Assembly (NCBI RefSeq): GCF_050916355.1
Contig: NZ_CP136946.1
Span: 3,720,001 to 3,784,000, forward strand
Direction: 5' to 3'
Source of the DNA: Jeongeupia wiesaeckerbachi
Lineage (GTDB): Bacteria; Pseudomonadota; Gammaproteobacteria; Burkholderiales; Chitinibacteraceae
DNA length: 64,000 bases
This document shows positions 56,340-63,564 of the stretch, piece after piece (the stretch's first letter is position 1; each line of letters begins with the position of its first letter). Under the pieces are notes generated by a model. It did no database searches and was not told where the DNA came from. It saw only the letters and a program-made list of their open reading frames with translations. Made by a program: the position numbers and the translations under genes.

Positions 56340-57171
56340 GATCGATCTCGCCTACTGCATGCGCTTGCCGCCGCGCGATGCGATCGCCTACCTGCAACGC
56401 AAGGGCTTTGCGATCAGCTGGGACTGGGAAGACACCTGGCACGACGCGCAGGCGACGGCGTTCACCGTCGCCAAGGCCACAAGGCTCGACATCTTGCAGG
56501 ACATCCGCGATGCGGTGCAGACCGCCATCGACGAAGGCAAGACGCTGGCCTGGTTCGAGAAGGAGCTCACGCCGGTGCTGCAGGCCAAGGGCTGGTGGGG
56601 CAAACAGGAACTGGCCGATCCGGCCACCGGCGAAGTCCGCCCGGTACAGCTCGGCAGCGCTTGGCGCTTGCGTACAATTTACCGCGTCAATGTGCAGACG
56701 GCCTACATGGCCGGGCGCTTTCAGGGGCAGCTCGATAACGTCGATGATCGCCCGTACTGGCAGTACAGCGCCATTCTGGACGGACTGACGCGCCCGAGTC
56801 ACCGTGCACTGCACGGCAAGGTGTTCCGCTATGACGACCCGTTCTGGGCTGTGTTTTATCCGTCCAACGGCTTCGGCTGCCGCTGCCGTGTCATCGCGCT
56901 GTCCGAAGGCAATGTTGCGCGCCAGGGTCTCAAGGTCGACGCCTCCGGCGACAAGCTCGGCAGCACGATGAAGCTGGTCTCGGGCCGGACTGGCGAGTAT
57001 CGCGAAGTGGCGACCTATACCGAGACCGACCCGGCCACCGGCAAGAAGATCACGATATCGCCCGATATCGGCTGGAGCTACAACCCCGGCGCCGCGGCGT
57101 GGCAACCGGACCTGCAGCGCTACACCGGCACGCTGGCCGAGCTGGCCAGGGGCGAACTCGGGGACGGCTGA
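56332..57171 (+). CDS. Head morphogenesis protein (Mu gp30/gpF-like)
   Basis: A 279-residue minor head protein. The Phage_Mu_F pattern is present: RTIYRVNVQTAYMAGRFQGQLD, RPYWQYSAILDGLTRPSHRALHGKVF and FYPSNGFGCRCRVIALSE. It is needed for head assembly next to the portal. Confidence 0.93.
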   Translation: MAEIDLAYCMRLPPRDAIAYLQRKGFAISWDWEDTWHDAQATAFTVAKATRLDILQDIRDAVQTAIDEGKTLAWFEKELTPVLQAKGWWGKQELADPATGEVRPVQLGSAWRLRTIYRVNVQTAYMAGRFQGQLDNVDDRPYWQYSAILDGLTRPSHRALHGKVFRYDDPFWAVFYPSNGFGCRCRVIALSEGNVARQGLKVDASGDKLGSTMKLVSGRTGEYREVATYTETDPATGKKITISPDIGWSYNPGAAAWQPDLQRYTGTLAELARGELGDG

Positions 57172-57308
57172 TGCACAACGCGCACGTGCTGCTCTGGCTG
57201 CGCTGGCAGCACTACTGGGCCGTGCTGCAGCACCGGCAATTTGCCCAGCTGGTCTGGGTCACCGAGTACAACACCGAATCCAGACGCAGCGAGGCACACC
57301 ATGGTTAG
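57171..57308 (+). CDS. Small protein between gp30- and gpG-like genes, unknown
   Basis: A 45-residue protein rich in W, H and Q (HVLLWLRWQHYWAVLQHRQFAQLVW). The ATG overlaps the preceding stop (TGATG) and its end overlaps the gpG start by 8 bases, as expected for a real gene in this packed cluster. No family recognised. Confidence 0.6.
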   Translation: MHNAHVLLWLRWQHYWAVLQHRQFAQLVWVTEYNTESRRSEAHHG

Positions 57309-57783
57309 CCCCATCACCATCGACGATCACCAGTTGACCCGCGCACTGCGCAATCTGCAGCGCGCCGGCGGCGACCTCAGCGTACCGATGCGCAAGATTT
57401 CCCAGGCGCTGCTGTACGAGGCCGAGCGCAATCTCGCCGACGAAGGTCGCCCCAAGTGGGCGTCGCTGTCGCAGGTCACGCTGGATCGCCGCGCCGGCGG
57501 CGAGGGCAGTGCGTCGGACTTTCGTATTCTGCAGCACACCGGCGACCTCGCGGCTTCGATCACCGCCGACTATGGCCATGACTACGCGCTGGTTGGCAGC
57601 AACAAGGTCTACGCGGCCATGCAGCAGTTCGGCGGCGACAAGGCCGACTTCCCGAACCTCTGGGGCGATGTACCGGCCCGGCCGTTTCTGCCAATCGACG
57701 CCGACGGAAAACTCCAGCCCGAGGCCAAGGAAGAGGTGCTCGATACCGTGCTACGGCACCTCCAGACGGCCGCGCGGATTTAG
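57301..57783 (+). CDS. Virion morphogenesis protein (Mu gpG-like)
   Basis: A 160-residue protein of the phage virion morphogenesis family: DHQLTRALRNLQRAGGDLSVPMRKISQALLYEAERNLADEGRPKWASLS and the end ARPFLPIDADGKLQPEAKEEVLDTVL. In Mu and P2-type phages it acts in tail completion or head-tail joining. It ends the first part of the late cluster, followed by a 216-base gap. Confidence 0.92.
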   Translation: MVSPITIDDHQLTRALRNLQRAGGDLSVPMRKISQALLYEAERNLADEGRPKWASLSQVTLDRRAGGEGSASDFRILQHTGDLAASITADYGHDYALVGSNKVYAAMQQFGGDKADFPNLWGDVPARPFLPIDADGKLQPEAKEEVLDTVLRHLQTAARI

Positions 57784-57950
57784 CGTCGTGGCGCCGGTTT
57801 GATCGCCGGCACGTCCGAATCCCCGTCCCGGCTGCTATCCGCACGCCGTAAAGCTTTATAAAGCGGCCAGCGTGACTTTCCGGGCGTGCTTTCCATCGGC
57901 GGTCACCGCTTCCCCTCGGCACGGGGTGTCACCGGCGCATCGTCAACTCA

Positions 57951-58002
57951 GTAAACTGGATTAAAAGCCAGTCCCGCCGCTGCGGCCGATCATGGCCGCA
58001 TG
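57951..58002 (+). promoter_or_regulatory. Second copy of the late element, before the protease gene
   Basis: GTAAACTGGATTAAAAGCC (57951-57969) is followed at the same distance as in the 50.23-kb copy by a hairpin GCGGCC/GGCCGC with loop GATCAT (57982-57999) that directly abuts the start codon at 58000. No ribosome binding site is visible. The rest of the 57784-57950 spacer shows no gene. Probable late promoter with structured leader. Confidence 0.6.
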
Positions 58003-59148
58003 AAAACGCCCAAGCCCCTTCATATCTTCAAGCCCGGTACGTGGATCACCACCGCCGGCGAAGAGATTTCGTTCTCGCAGGCGGACCTCGACGCGACGGC
58101 GGCGGCCTACGACCCGACACGTCACAAGGCGCCGATCGTCGTCGGCCATCCGAAGAGTGATGACCCGGCGCAAGGCTGGGCCAAGTCGCTCTTAAGCAAC
58201 GAGCGCGGCCTGTACGCCGAGCCGATGAAGGTCGCCCCGGCCTTCGCCGAAGAGGTCAACGCCGGCCGCTTCGGCACGATCTCCGCCAAGTTCTACCGCC
58301 CCGAAGACCTCAACAACCCGAAGCCCGGCATCTGGTATCTGCGTCATATCGGCTTCCTTGGCGCGCAGCCGCCGGCCGTCAAGGGTCTGGACGAACCGTC
58401 CTTTGCCGAAGACAGCACCGAAGACGACGGCTGCGTCTGCTTTCAGGAAGGCGTGGCCTTCGGTGGCTGGGGACTCGACACCAGCGCCTCGCTATTCCGC
58501 CGCCTGCGTGACTGGCTCATCGGCCAGCACGGCCAGGAGACGGCCGATCAGGTCGTACCTGACTGGCAGATCGAATCAATCCGCGAGGCCGCCCAACAGG
58601 AACGCAACGACGAGCGCGTCGAGGGCAGTTCGGCGTTTTCCGAATCCCATCCCCAACCCAATGACGAGGAGCACACCGTGACCCCGGAAGAGAAAGCACA
58701 GCTTGAAGCCGAGAATACCCGCCTGAAGCAACAACTGGCTGTGGCCGAGGCCGACAAGCGCAATGCCGCCGCGACCAAGCGCCACGGCGAACATGCGGCC
58801 TTTGCCGAAGGTCTGGTCGGCGAAGGCCGGCTGGCGCCGAAGGCCAAGGCCGCCGTGGTCGCGCTGCTCGATGCCGTCGACGGCGAAGCGCCGGTCGAGT
58901 TTGGCGAAGGCGATAGCAAGCAGCCGCTGGCCGATGCGTTCAAGTCCTTCCTTGGGGAGCTGCCCAAGGTTGTTGAATTCGGCGAGCACGCGACCAAGGA
59001 CAGGTCGACCACCGGGGCCTCCGGCGCATCGGCTGAGTTCGCCGAGAAGTCGACCGACCCGGATCGGCTGGCGCTGCACCAGCGCGCAGTCGCACTCGCC
59101 GCCGAGAAAGGCATTCCCTACGAGCAAGCCGTGCGCTCGCTGGTTTAA
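58000..59148 (+). CDS. Prohead protease (Mu gpI-like) with in-frame scaffold region
   Basis: A 382-residue protein. The N-terminal half is the gpI-type head protease (FKPGTWITTAGEEISFSQADLDATAAAYDP, KAPIVVGHPKSDDPAQGW, GTISAKFYRP, RHIGFLGAQPPAVKGL). The C-terminal half is the scaffold part (coiled coil PEEKAQLEAENTRLKQQLAVAEADKRN). It shapes the prohead and removes the scaffold. It begins directly after a hairpin element without a ribosome binding site. Confidence 0.93.
   Translation: MKTPKPLHIFKPGTWITTAGEEISFSQADLDATAAAYDPTRHKAPIVVGHPKSDDPAQGWAKSLLSNERGLYAEPMKVAPAFAEEVNAGRFGTISAKFYRPEDLNNPKPGIWYLRHIGFLGAQPPAVKGLDEPSFAEDSTEDDGCVCFQEGVAFGGWGLDTSASLFRRLRDWLIGQHGQETADQVVPDWQIESIREAAQQERNDERVEGSSAFSESHPQPNDEEHTVTPEEKAQLEAENTRLKQQLAVAEADKRNAAATKRHGEHAAFAEGLVGEGRLAPKAKAAVVALLDAVDGEAPVEFGEGDSKQPLADAFKSFLGELPKVVEFGEHATKDRSTTGASGASAEFAEKSTDPDRLALHQRAVALAAEKGIPYEQAVRSLV
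58678..59148 (+). CDS. Nested scaffold protein (gpZ-like), internal start
   Basis: Inside the protease gene, in the same frame, the GTG at 58678 has an excellent ribosome binding site GAGGAG (58666-58671) six bases upstream. The product would be 156 residues, consisting only of the coiled-coil scaffold part. Mu makes the scaffold gpZ from the 3' end of gene I in the same way. Confidence 0.75.
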   Translation: MTPEEKAQLEAENTRLKQQLAVAEADKRNAAATKRHGEHAAFAEGLVGEGRLAPKAKAAVVALLDAVDGEAPVEFGEGDSKQPLADAFKSFLGELPKVVEFGEHATKDRSTTGASGASAEFAEKSTDPDRLALHQRAVALAAEKGIPYEQAVRSLV

Positions 59149-59176
59149 CCCCTGCTGACTCAACAAGGAAAACGTG

Positions 59177-60103
59177 ATGGCAGATCGTCTTAGCAAGCTC
59201 CGGGTCGTCGACCCGGTATTGACCAGCCTGGCGCGCGGCTACCGCAACGCCCAGTACATCGGCGAGGGCCTGTTCCCGGTCGCCGAGATGGAAAAGGAAG
59301 CCGGCATCATTCCGCGGTTCGGCAAAGAAGCCTTCCGTCTGTGGGAAACCGAGCGCGCGATTCGCGGCAAGTCCAATGTGATGACGGCCGACGACCCGGA
59401 TACGCTCGATGTGGTGCTGCGCGAACACGACCTCTCGTACCCGGTGGACTACCGCGAGCAGGCCGAATCGATGTTCAACGAAGAAGCCAAGGCAGCGAAG
59501 CGCGTCAAGGATGCGATCGACCTCGGCCGCGAAGTGGCCGCTGCGCGGTTGGCGCAGAACTCGAACACCTATCTCGCCGGTGCCAAGGTCACGCTGGCCG
59601 GCGCGGCCAAGTGGGTGAATGGCGGCGGTGATCCGATCAAGGACATCGAGGACGGCAAGGAGGTCGTGCGCCAGCGCACCGGCATGCGGCCGAACACGGT
59701 CGCCATGGGTGCCGCCGCGTATGCCTCGCTCAAGTTCCACCCGAAGCTCGCCGCCGCACTGGGCACCCAGGAACGCAAGCTGATCACGCTGGAACACCTG
59801 AAGGCGATCTGGGGTGTCGAGCACATCCACATTGGCGAAGCGCTGGCCGCCGACGGCAACGGCGCGACCGGCGACATCTGGGGCGACAACGTGATCCTTG
59901 CCTACGTGGCCAAGCCCGGCGCCGGTGAGTCGGCCGACCACGACATCCCGTCCTTCGGCTACACCCTGCGCAAGAAGGGCATGCCGGAAACCGACAAGTA
60001 CAACGCCGAAGGCAACAAGGTTCAGTACGTGCGCCACACCGACGTCTACAAGGTCGTCGTCGTCGGTGCCGATGCCGGCTACCTGATCGCCGACGTGAAC
60101 TGA
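59177..60103 (+). CDS. Major capsid protein
   Basis: A 308-residue shell protein. Its position directly after the protease/scaffold gene, its size, and the pattern DRLSKLRVVDPVLTSLARGYRNAQYIGEGLFP, SYPVDYREQAES and GADAGYLIADVN near the end identify it. The N-terminus differs from that of Mu gpT, resembling other transposable phages. AAGGAAAACGTG precedes the ATG at 59177; the GTG at 59174 is an alternative. Confidence 0.88.
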   Translation: MADRLSKLRVVDPVLTSLARGYRNAQYIGEGLFPVAEMEKEAGIIPRFGKEAFRLWETERAIRGKSNVMTADDPDTLDVVLREHDLSYPVDYREQAESMFNEEAKAAKRVKDAIDLGREVAAARLAQNSNTYLAGAKVTLAGAAKWVNGGGDPIKDIEDGKEVVRQRTGMRPNTVAMGAAAYASLKFHPKLAAALGTQERKLITLEHLKAIWGVEHIHIGEALAADGNGATGDIWGDNVILAYVAKPGAGESADHDIPSFGYTLRKKGMPETDKYNAEGNKVQYVRHTDVYKVVVVGADAGYLIADVN

Positions 60104-60113
60104 GGGGTCGGTG

Positions 60114-60350
60114 ATGAGTGAGATCAAGAAGACGCTGTACGTCGTCAAAGGCATGGCCATCAAGCACGGCGATGCGCTGTATCCCGAGGGCGAGCTGATC
60201 GAGCTGGCCGACGACGAGGCCAAGCCGCTGGCGCAATGGATCGAACCGGCCAAGGTTCCGGTGGAAGCCAAGGTGACGACCAAGACCAAGGACTCCGACG
60301 GCGACAAAGCCGCAACGGATACCGCTGACAAGAAGGATGGCCAGCAATGA
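60114..60350 (+). CDS. Small capsid-region protein, unknown
   Basis: A 78-residue protein with a small beta-rich domain (KKTLYVVKGMAIKHGDALYPEGELIELADDEAKPLAQWIEP) and a charged tail. It lies between the capsid and the DUF2190 gene and may be a head accessory protein. It overlaps the latter by four bases. Confidence 0.72.
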   Translation: MSEIKKTLYVVKGMAIKHGDALYPEGELIELADDEAKPLAQWIEPAKVPVEAKVTTKTKDSDGDKAATDTADKKDGQQ

Positions 60351-60679
60351 AGCCACAACACGTAACGCTGACGACGTCGGTCTTGGCACTGACCGACCTG
60401 ACCCAACGCCGCTTCGTCGGCTTTGACGGTGGTATCTGCGCCGCCGGCACCAAGGCGCTCGGCGTCGTCGAGGTTGATACCGGTGCCGGCAACATGGCGC
60501 CATCCAATGTGCTCGGCGTGATCCTGGTCGAAGCCGGTGCCGCGATCGCGGCCGGCGCCGAGGTGCAATCCGACGCCGCCGGCAAGGCCATCACCAAGGC
60601 CGCCGGCGTCGGCAACGGCTTCGCCTGGGACGCTGCCGCTGCGGCGGGCGACGTGATCCGTATCGTGCGGGGTATCTGA
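60347..60679 (+). CDS. DUF2190-family capsid decoration protein
   Basis: A 110-residue DUF2190 protein (alanine- and glycine-rich; TDLTQRRFVGFDGGICAAGTKALGVVEVDTGAGNM; VEAGAAIAAGAEVQSDAAGKAITK). Such proteins stick to and stabilise the phage head. It stands directly before the Acb2-like gene. Confidence 0.88.
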   Translation: MKPQHVTLTTSVLALTDLTQRRFVGFDGGICAAGTKALGVVEVDTGAGNMAPSNVLGVILVEAGAAIAAGAEVQSDAAGKAITKAAGVGNGFAWDAAAAAGDVIRIVRGI

Positions 60680-60681
60680 GC

Positions 60682-60987
60682 ATGGACAACCAGCACCAGC
60701 GCATTACCGGCTATCGCGATTTGACCGAGGAAGAGATCGCCTTGATGAACGAAATCAAGGCCAAGTCTGCCGAGGTTGGCGCGTTGGTCGAAACGCTGCG
60801 TGCCGGCTTGCCGGTATTCGCCACCGATGATGTGCAGGAAGAAGCGCCTGCTGCCGATGATTTCGTGCTGGTTGCGCTGTCGCCCGATGCCTTTGAAGTC
60901 GACCGCTGGCTGAACATTGGCCAGGACCACCTGCAGCAAGGCTTCATGGCGCTGACGCGGGCAGTCGCCCGGCCGACGAGCTTCTGA
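60682..60987 (+). CDS. Acb2/Tad1-like anti-CBASS protein
   Basis: A 101-residue protein. The N-terminus (QHQRITGYRDLTEEEIALMNEIKAKSAEVGALVE) and the C-terminus (DRWLNIGQDHLQQGFMALTRAVARPTSF) match the Acb2 helical-hairpin domain known from Pseudomonas phages such as PaMx33. Acb2 forms a hexamer that sequesters cyclic di- and trinucleotides and so blocks CBASS and other cyclic-nucleotide defences. The central 66-88 segment is a longer, acidic insert (EEAPAADDF...). It lies within the capsid genes, as in other transposable phages. The assignment is from the two conserved ends and is strong but not tested. Confidence 0.85.
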   Translation: MDNQHQRITGYRDLTEEEIALMNEIKAKSAEVGALVETLRAGLPVFATDDVQEEAPAADDFVLVALSPDAFEVDRWLNIGQDHLQQGFMALTRAVARPTSF

Positions 60988-60994
60988 GCCGATC

Positions 60995-61444
60995 ATGCGC
61001 TACTGCACCCTGGCAGACCTGCAACTGGCCATCCCGATGGCCACACTGATTCAGTTGACCAACGACAGTGCGACCGACTTCAACGCACCGGCGCCGGTAC
61101 TGAATCAGGCGGTGGTCGACGAGGCTGTTCGTCAGGCCGAGGAACTCGTCGACGCCTACCTGCGCGGCCGTTACCTGCTGCCGCTGGAGCCGGTGCCGAC
61201 CGTGGTGAAGGACATCACCGTCAATCTGGCCCGCCATTGGCTGTATGCACGGCGGCCGGAAGGCAACGATCTGCCGGATGCAGTGACGCGAACCTACAAA
61301 TCGGCGCTGCAGATGCTCGAGGCGATCCGTGACAACAAGCTGACCATCGGCGCGCCGACTGGCGAGGCCACGCCGGAGCCGGGCGAAATGAAGGCTCGCA
61401 CCCGGCCACGCCGGTTTTCTGCCGATTTACTGGATCGGTACTGA
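60995..61444 (+). CDS. Head-tail connector (Mu gp36-like, DUF1320)
   Basis: A 149-residue DUF1320 protein: RYCTLADLQLAIPMATLIQLTND, VVDEAVRQAEELVDAYLRGRYLLPL and LARHWLYARRPE. It is a connector-type protein in Mu-like phages. One base overlaps with the next gene. Confidence 0.9.
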   Translation: MRYCTLADLQLAIPMATLIQLTNDSATDFNAPAPVLNQAVVDEAVRQAEELVDAYLRGRYLLPLEPVPTVVKDITVNLARHWLYARRPEGNDLPDAVTRTYKSALQMLEAIRDNKLTIGAPTGEATPEPGEMKARTRPRRFSADLLDRY

Positions 61445-61908
61445 TGGCCACGACCCTGCAAATTCTGGAGTCCGTCGTCGTTCGCCTGCAGGCCAGGTTG
61501 CCGCAATTGGCCGTCGAGTATTTCCCCGAACGGCCGGCCGAGTACCGCGTGAATCACGCAGTTGGTGCGCTCCTGGTGAGCTACCCGGGCAGCAACTTCG
61601 CCGAGACGGTCGATGTCGGCTGCATCGCCCAGCCCCGGACGCTGAAGCTGTCGATCACGGTGATGCTGCGGCAGCTCAATGGCCGCGGTGGCGCCGTCGA
61701 CGTGCTCGATGTCGTGCGTGCGGCACTGATCGGTTTTCGGCCGCCGGACTGCCGCAAGACCAAGGCGGTATCCGAGAAATTCCTCGGGCAAGTCGGCGGC
61801 ATTTGGCAATACGCCGTGGATTTCAGTACCGAAGCGATGCAGGTCGAGGATGTCGAGCCGGACAACCTGCCTGTTCTGACCACCGTGACCTATGAGGAAA
61901 CCCCATGA
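61444..61908 (+). CDS. Mu gp37-like protein (DUF1834), head-tail joining
   Basis: A 154-residue protein (TLQILESVVVRLQARLPQLAVEYFPERPAEYRVNHAVGALLVSY; RTLKLSITVMLRQLN). It is the usual DUF1834 member following DUF1320 in Mu-like phages and probably is a tail-terminator or joining protein. Confidence 0.88.
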   Translation: MATTLQILESVVVRLQARLPQLAVEYFPERPAEYRVNHAVGALLVSYPGSNFAETVDVGCIAQPRTLKLSITVMLRQLNGRGGAVDVLDVVRAALIGFRPPDCRKTKAVSEKFLGQVGGIWQYAVDFSTEAMQVEDVEPDNLPVLTTVTYEETP

Positions 61909-62129
61909 AGTATCTCTATAGCGGCCCCACCAGCGGCGTGACGCTGCAGGACGGCGACGAGCCGCGCGAAGTCATGCTGCACACCGGCGCCGAAGTCGAA
62001 CTGCCGGCCGAACACGAATACACCAAGACGCTGCTGGCCTTGGGCTACCTCGCACCGGCACCGGCCAAAACCACCAAGGTGTCGGCACGCCCGGCTGTTA
62101 GCGCGGACGAATCCGCCAAGGAGGCATGA
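61905..62129 (+). CDS. Mu gp38-like small protein (DUF2635)
   Basis: A 74-residue DUF2635 protein (YSGPTSGVTLQDGDEPREVMLHTGAEVELPAEHEYTKTLLALGYL), always placed before the tail sheath in Mu-like phages. It overlaps gp37 by four bases. Confidence 0.85.
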   Translation: MKYLYSGPTSGVTLQDGDEPREVMLHTGAEVELPAEHEYTKTLLALGYLAPAPAKTTKVSARPAVSADESAKEA

Positions 62130-62131
62130 GC

Positions 62132-63562
62132 ATGGCTGCAAACTATTTGCATGGTGTGGAAACGACCGAGGTCGAGCGCGGCAAGCGCAAGGTCCAGACG
62201 GCAAAGTCCGCCGTGATCGCGCTGATCGGCACTGCACCGATGGGCCCGGTCAACCAGACGATCCTGAGCCTGTCGGAGAAAGACGCGGCCCAGTTCGGCA
62301 CGCAGCTGCCGGGCTTCACCATTCCACAGGCGCTGGATGCGATCTACGACCACGGCGCCGGCACGGTCATCATCGTCAACGTGCTCGACCCGGCGATCCA
62401 CAAAACGGCCGTGGCCAGCGAGGCGGTCACCTTCGATGCGTCGACTGACCGCGCGAAACTGGCGCACGGTGCGATCGTCAATCTGGTGTTCAAAAGCAAT
62501 GACGGTGCGGTGACCTACATCGCCGGCACCGACTACACCGTCGATCCGCTGTCCGGTGAACTGGTCCGGCTCAAGAGCGGTGCGATCGCAGCCAGTGGCG
62601 GCGGCAAGGCCGGCTACGACTTCGCCGACCCGACCAAGGTCACGCCGGCCGACATCATCGGCGCGGTCAATGCTGCAGGCGTGCGCACCGGCCTGAAGGC
62701 GTTGAAGGACACGTACAACCAGTTCGGCTTCTTCGCCAAGATTCTGATCTCACCGGCGTTCTGCACGCAGAACTCGGTAGCGACCGAGCTGATCGCGATG
62801 GCCGACCAACTCGGTGCGATTGCCTACATCGATGCGCCGATCGGCACGACCTTTGCCCAAGCGATCGCCGGCCGCGGGCCGCAGGGAACGATCAACTTCA
62901 ATACCTCCAGCGATCGGGTTCGCCTGTGCTATCCGCACGTGAAGGTCTACGACCCGGTGCTCAACGCCGAACGCCTGGAGCCGCTGTCGGCGCGCGCCGC
63001 CGGCCTGCGCGCCAAGGTTGACCTGGATAAGGGCTATTGGTGGTCGCACTCGAACCAAGAGCTGGCCGGCGTGATCGGCGTCGAGCGCCAGCTCTCGGCG
63101 ATGATCGACGACCCGCAATCCGAGGTGAACCTGCTCAACGAGGTCGGCATCACCACGGTGTTCTCAAGCTTCGGCTCGGGCTACCGGCTGTGGGGCAACC
63201 GCACCGCGGCGTGGCCGACCGTGACGCATATGCGCAATTTCGAGAACGTGCGCCGTACCGGCGACGTGATCAACGAATCGATCCGCTACTTCAGCCTGCA
63301 GTACATCGATATGCCGATGAACCAGGCATTGATCGACTCGCTGCTGGAGTCGGCCAACGGTTATGGTCGGGACCGGATCGGGGTCGGTGCACTGCTGGGG
63401 TTCAAGGCGTGGTTCGATCCGGCTCGCAACGAGGAAACCGAACTCGCCAACGGCCATCTGCTGATCAGCTACAAGTACACGGTGCCGCCGCCGAATGAGC
63501 GCACCACCTACGAGACCGAGATCACCTCGGAATACCTGCTGACGCTGAAGGGGAGTAACTGA
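62132..63562 (+). CDS. Contractile tail sheath protein
   Basis: A 476-residue sheath (Mu gpL-like). It has the sheath patterns GVETTEVERGKRKVQTAKSAVIALIGTAP, PQALDAIYDHGAGTVIIVNVLDP, SQSVATELIAM-like region and the C-terminal RRTGDVINESIRYFSLQYIDMP. The ATG at 62132 has AAGGAGG seven bases before it; the ATG at 62126 is too close to it. It shows that the phage has a contractile (myovirus) tail. Confidence 0.94.
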   Translation: MAANYLHGVETTEVERGKRKVQTAKSAVIALIGTAPMGPVNQTILSLSEKDAAQFGTQLPGFTIPQALDAIYDHGAGTVIIVNVLDPAIHKTAVASEAVTFDASTDRAKLAHGAIVNLVFKSNDGAVTYIAGTDYTVDPLSGELVRLKSGAIAASGGGKAGYDFADPTKVTPADIIGAVNAAGVRTGLKALKDTYNQFGFFAKILISPAFCTQNSVATELIAMADQLGAIAYIDAPIGTTFAQAIAGRGPQGTINFNTSSDRVRLCYPHVKVYDPVLNAERLEPLSARAAGLRAKVDLDKGYWWSHSNQELAGVIGVERQLSAMIDDPQSEVNLLNEVGITTVFSSFGSGYRLWGNRTAAWPTVTHMRNFENVRRTGDVINESIRYFSLQYIDMPMNQALIDSLLESANGYGRDRIGVGALLGFKAWFDPARNEETELANGHLLISYKYTVPPPNERTTYETEITSEYLLTLKGSN

Positions 63563-63564
63563 CC

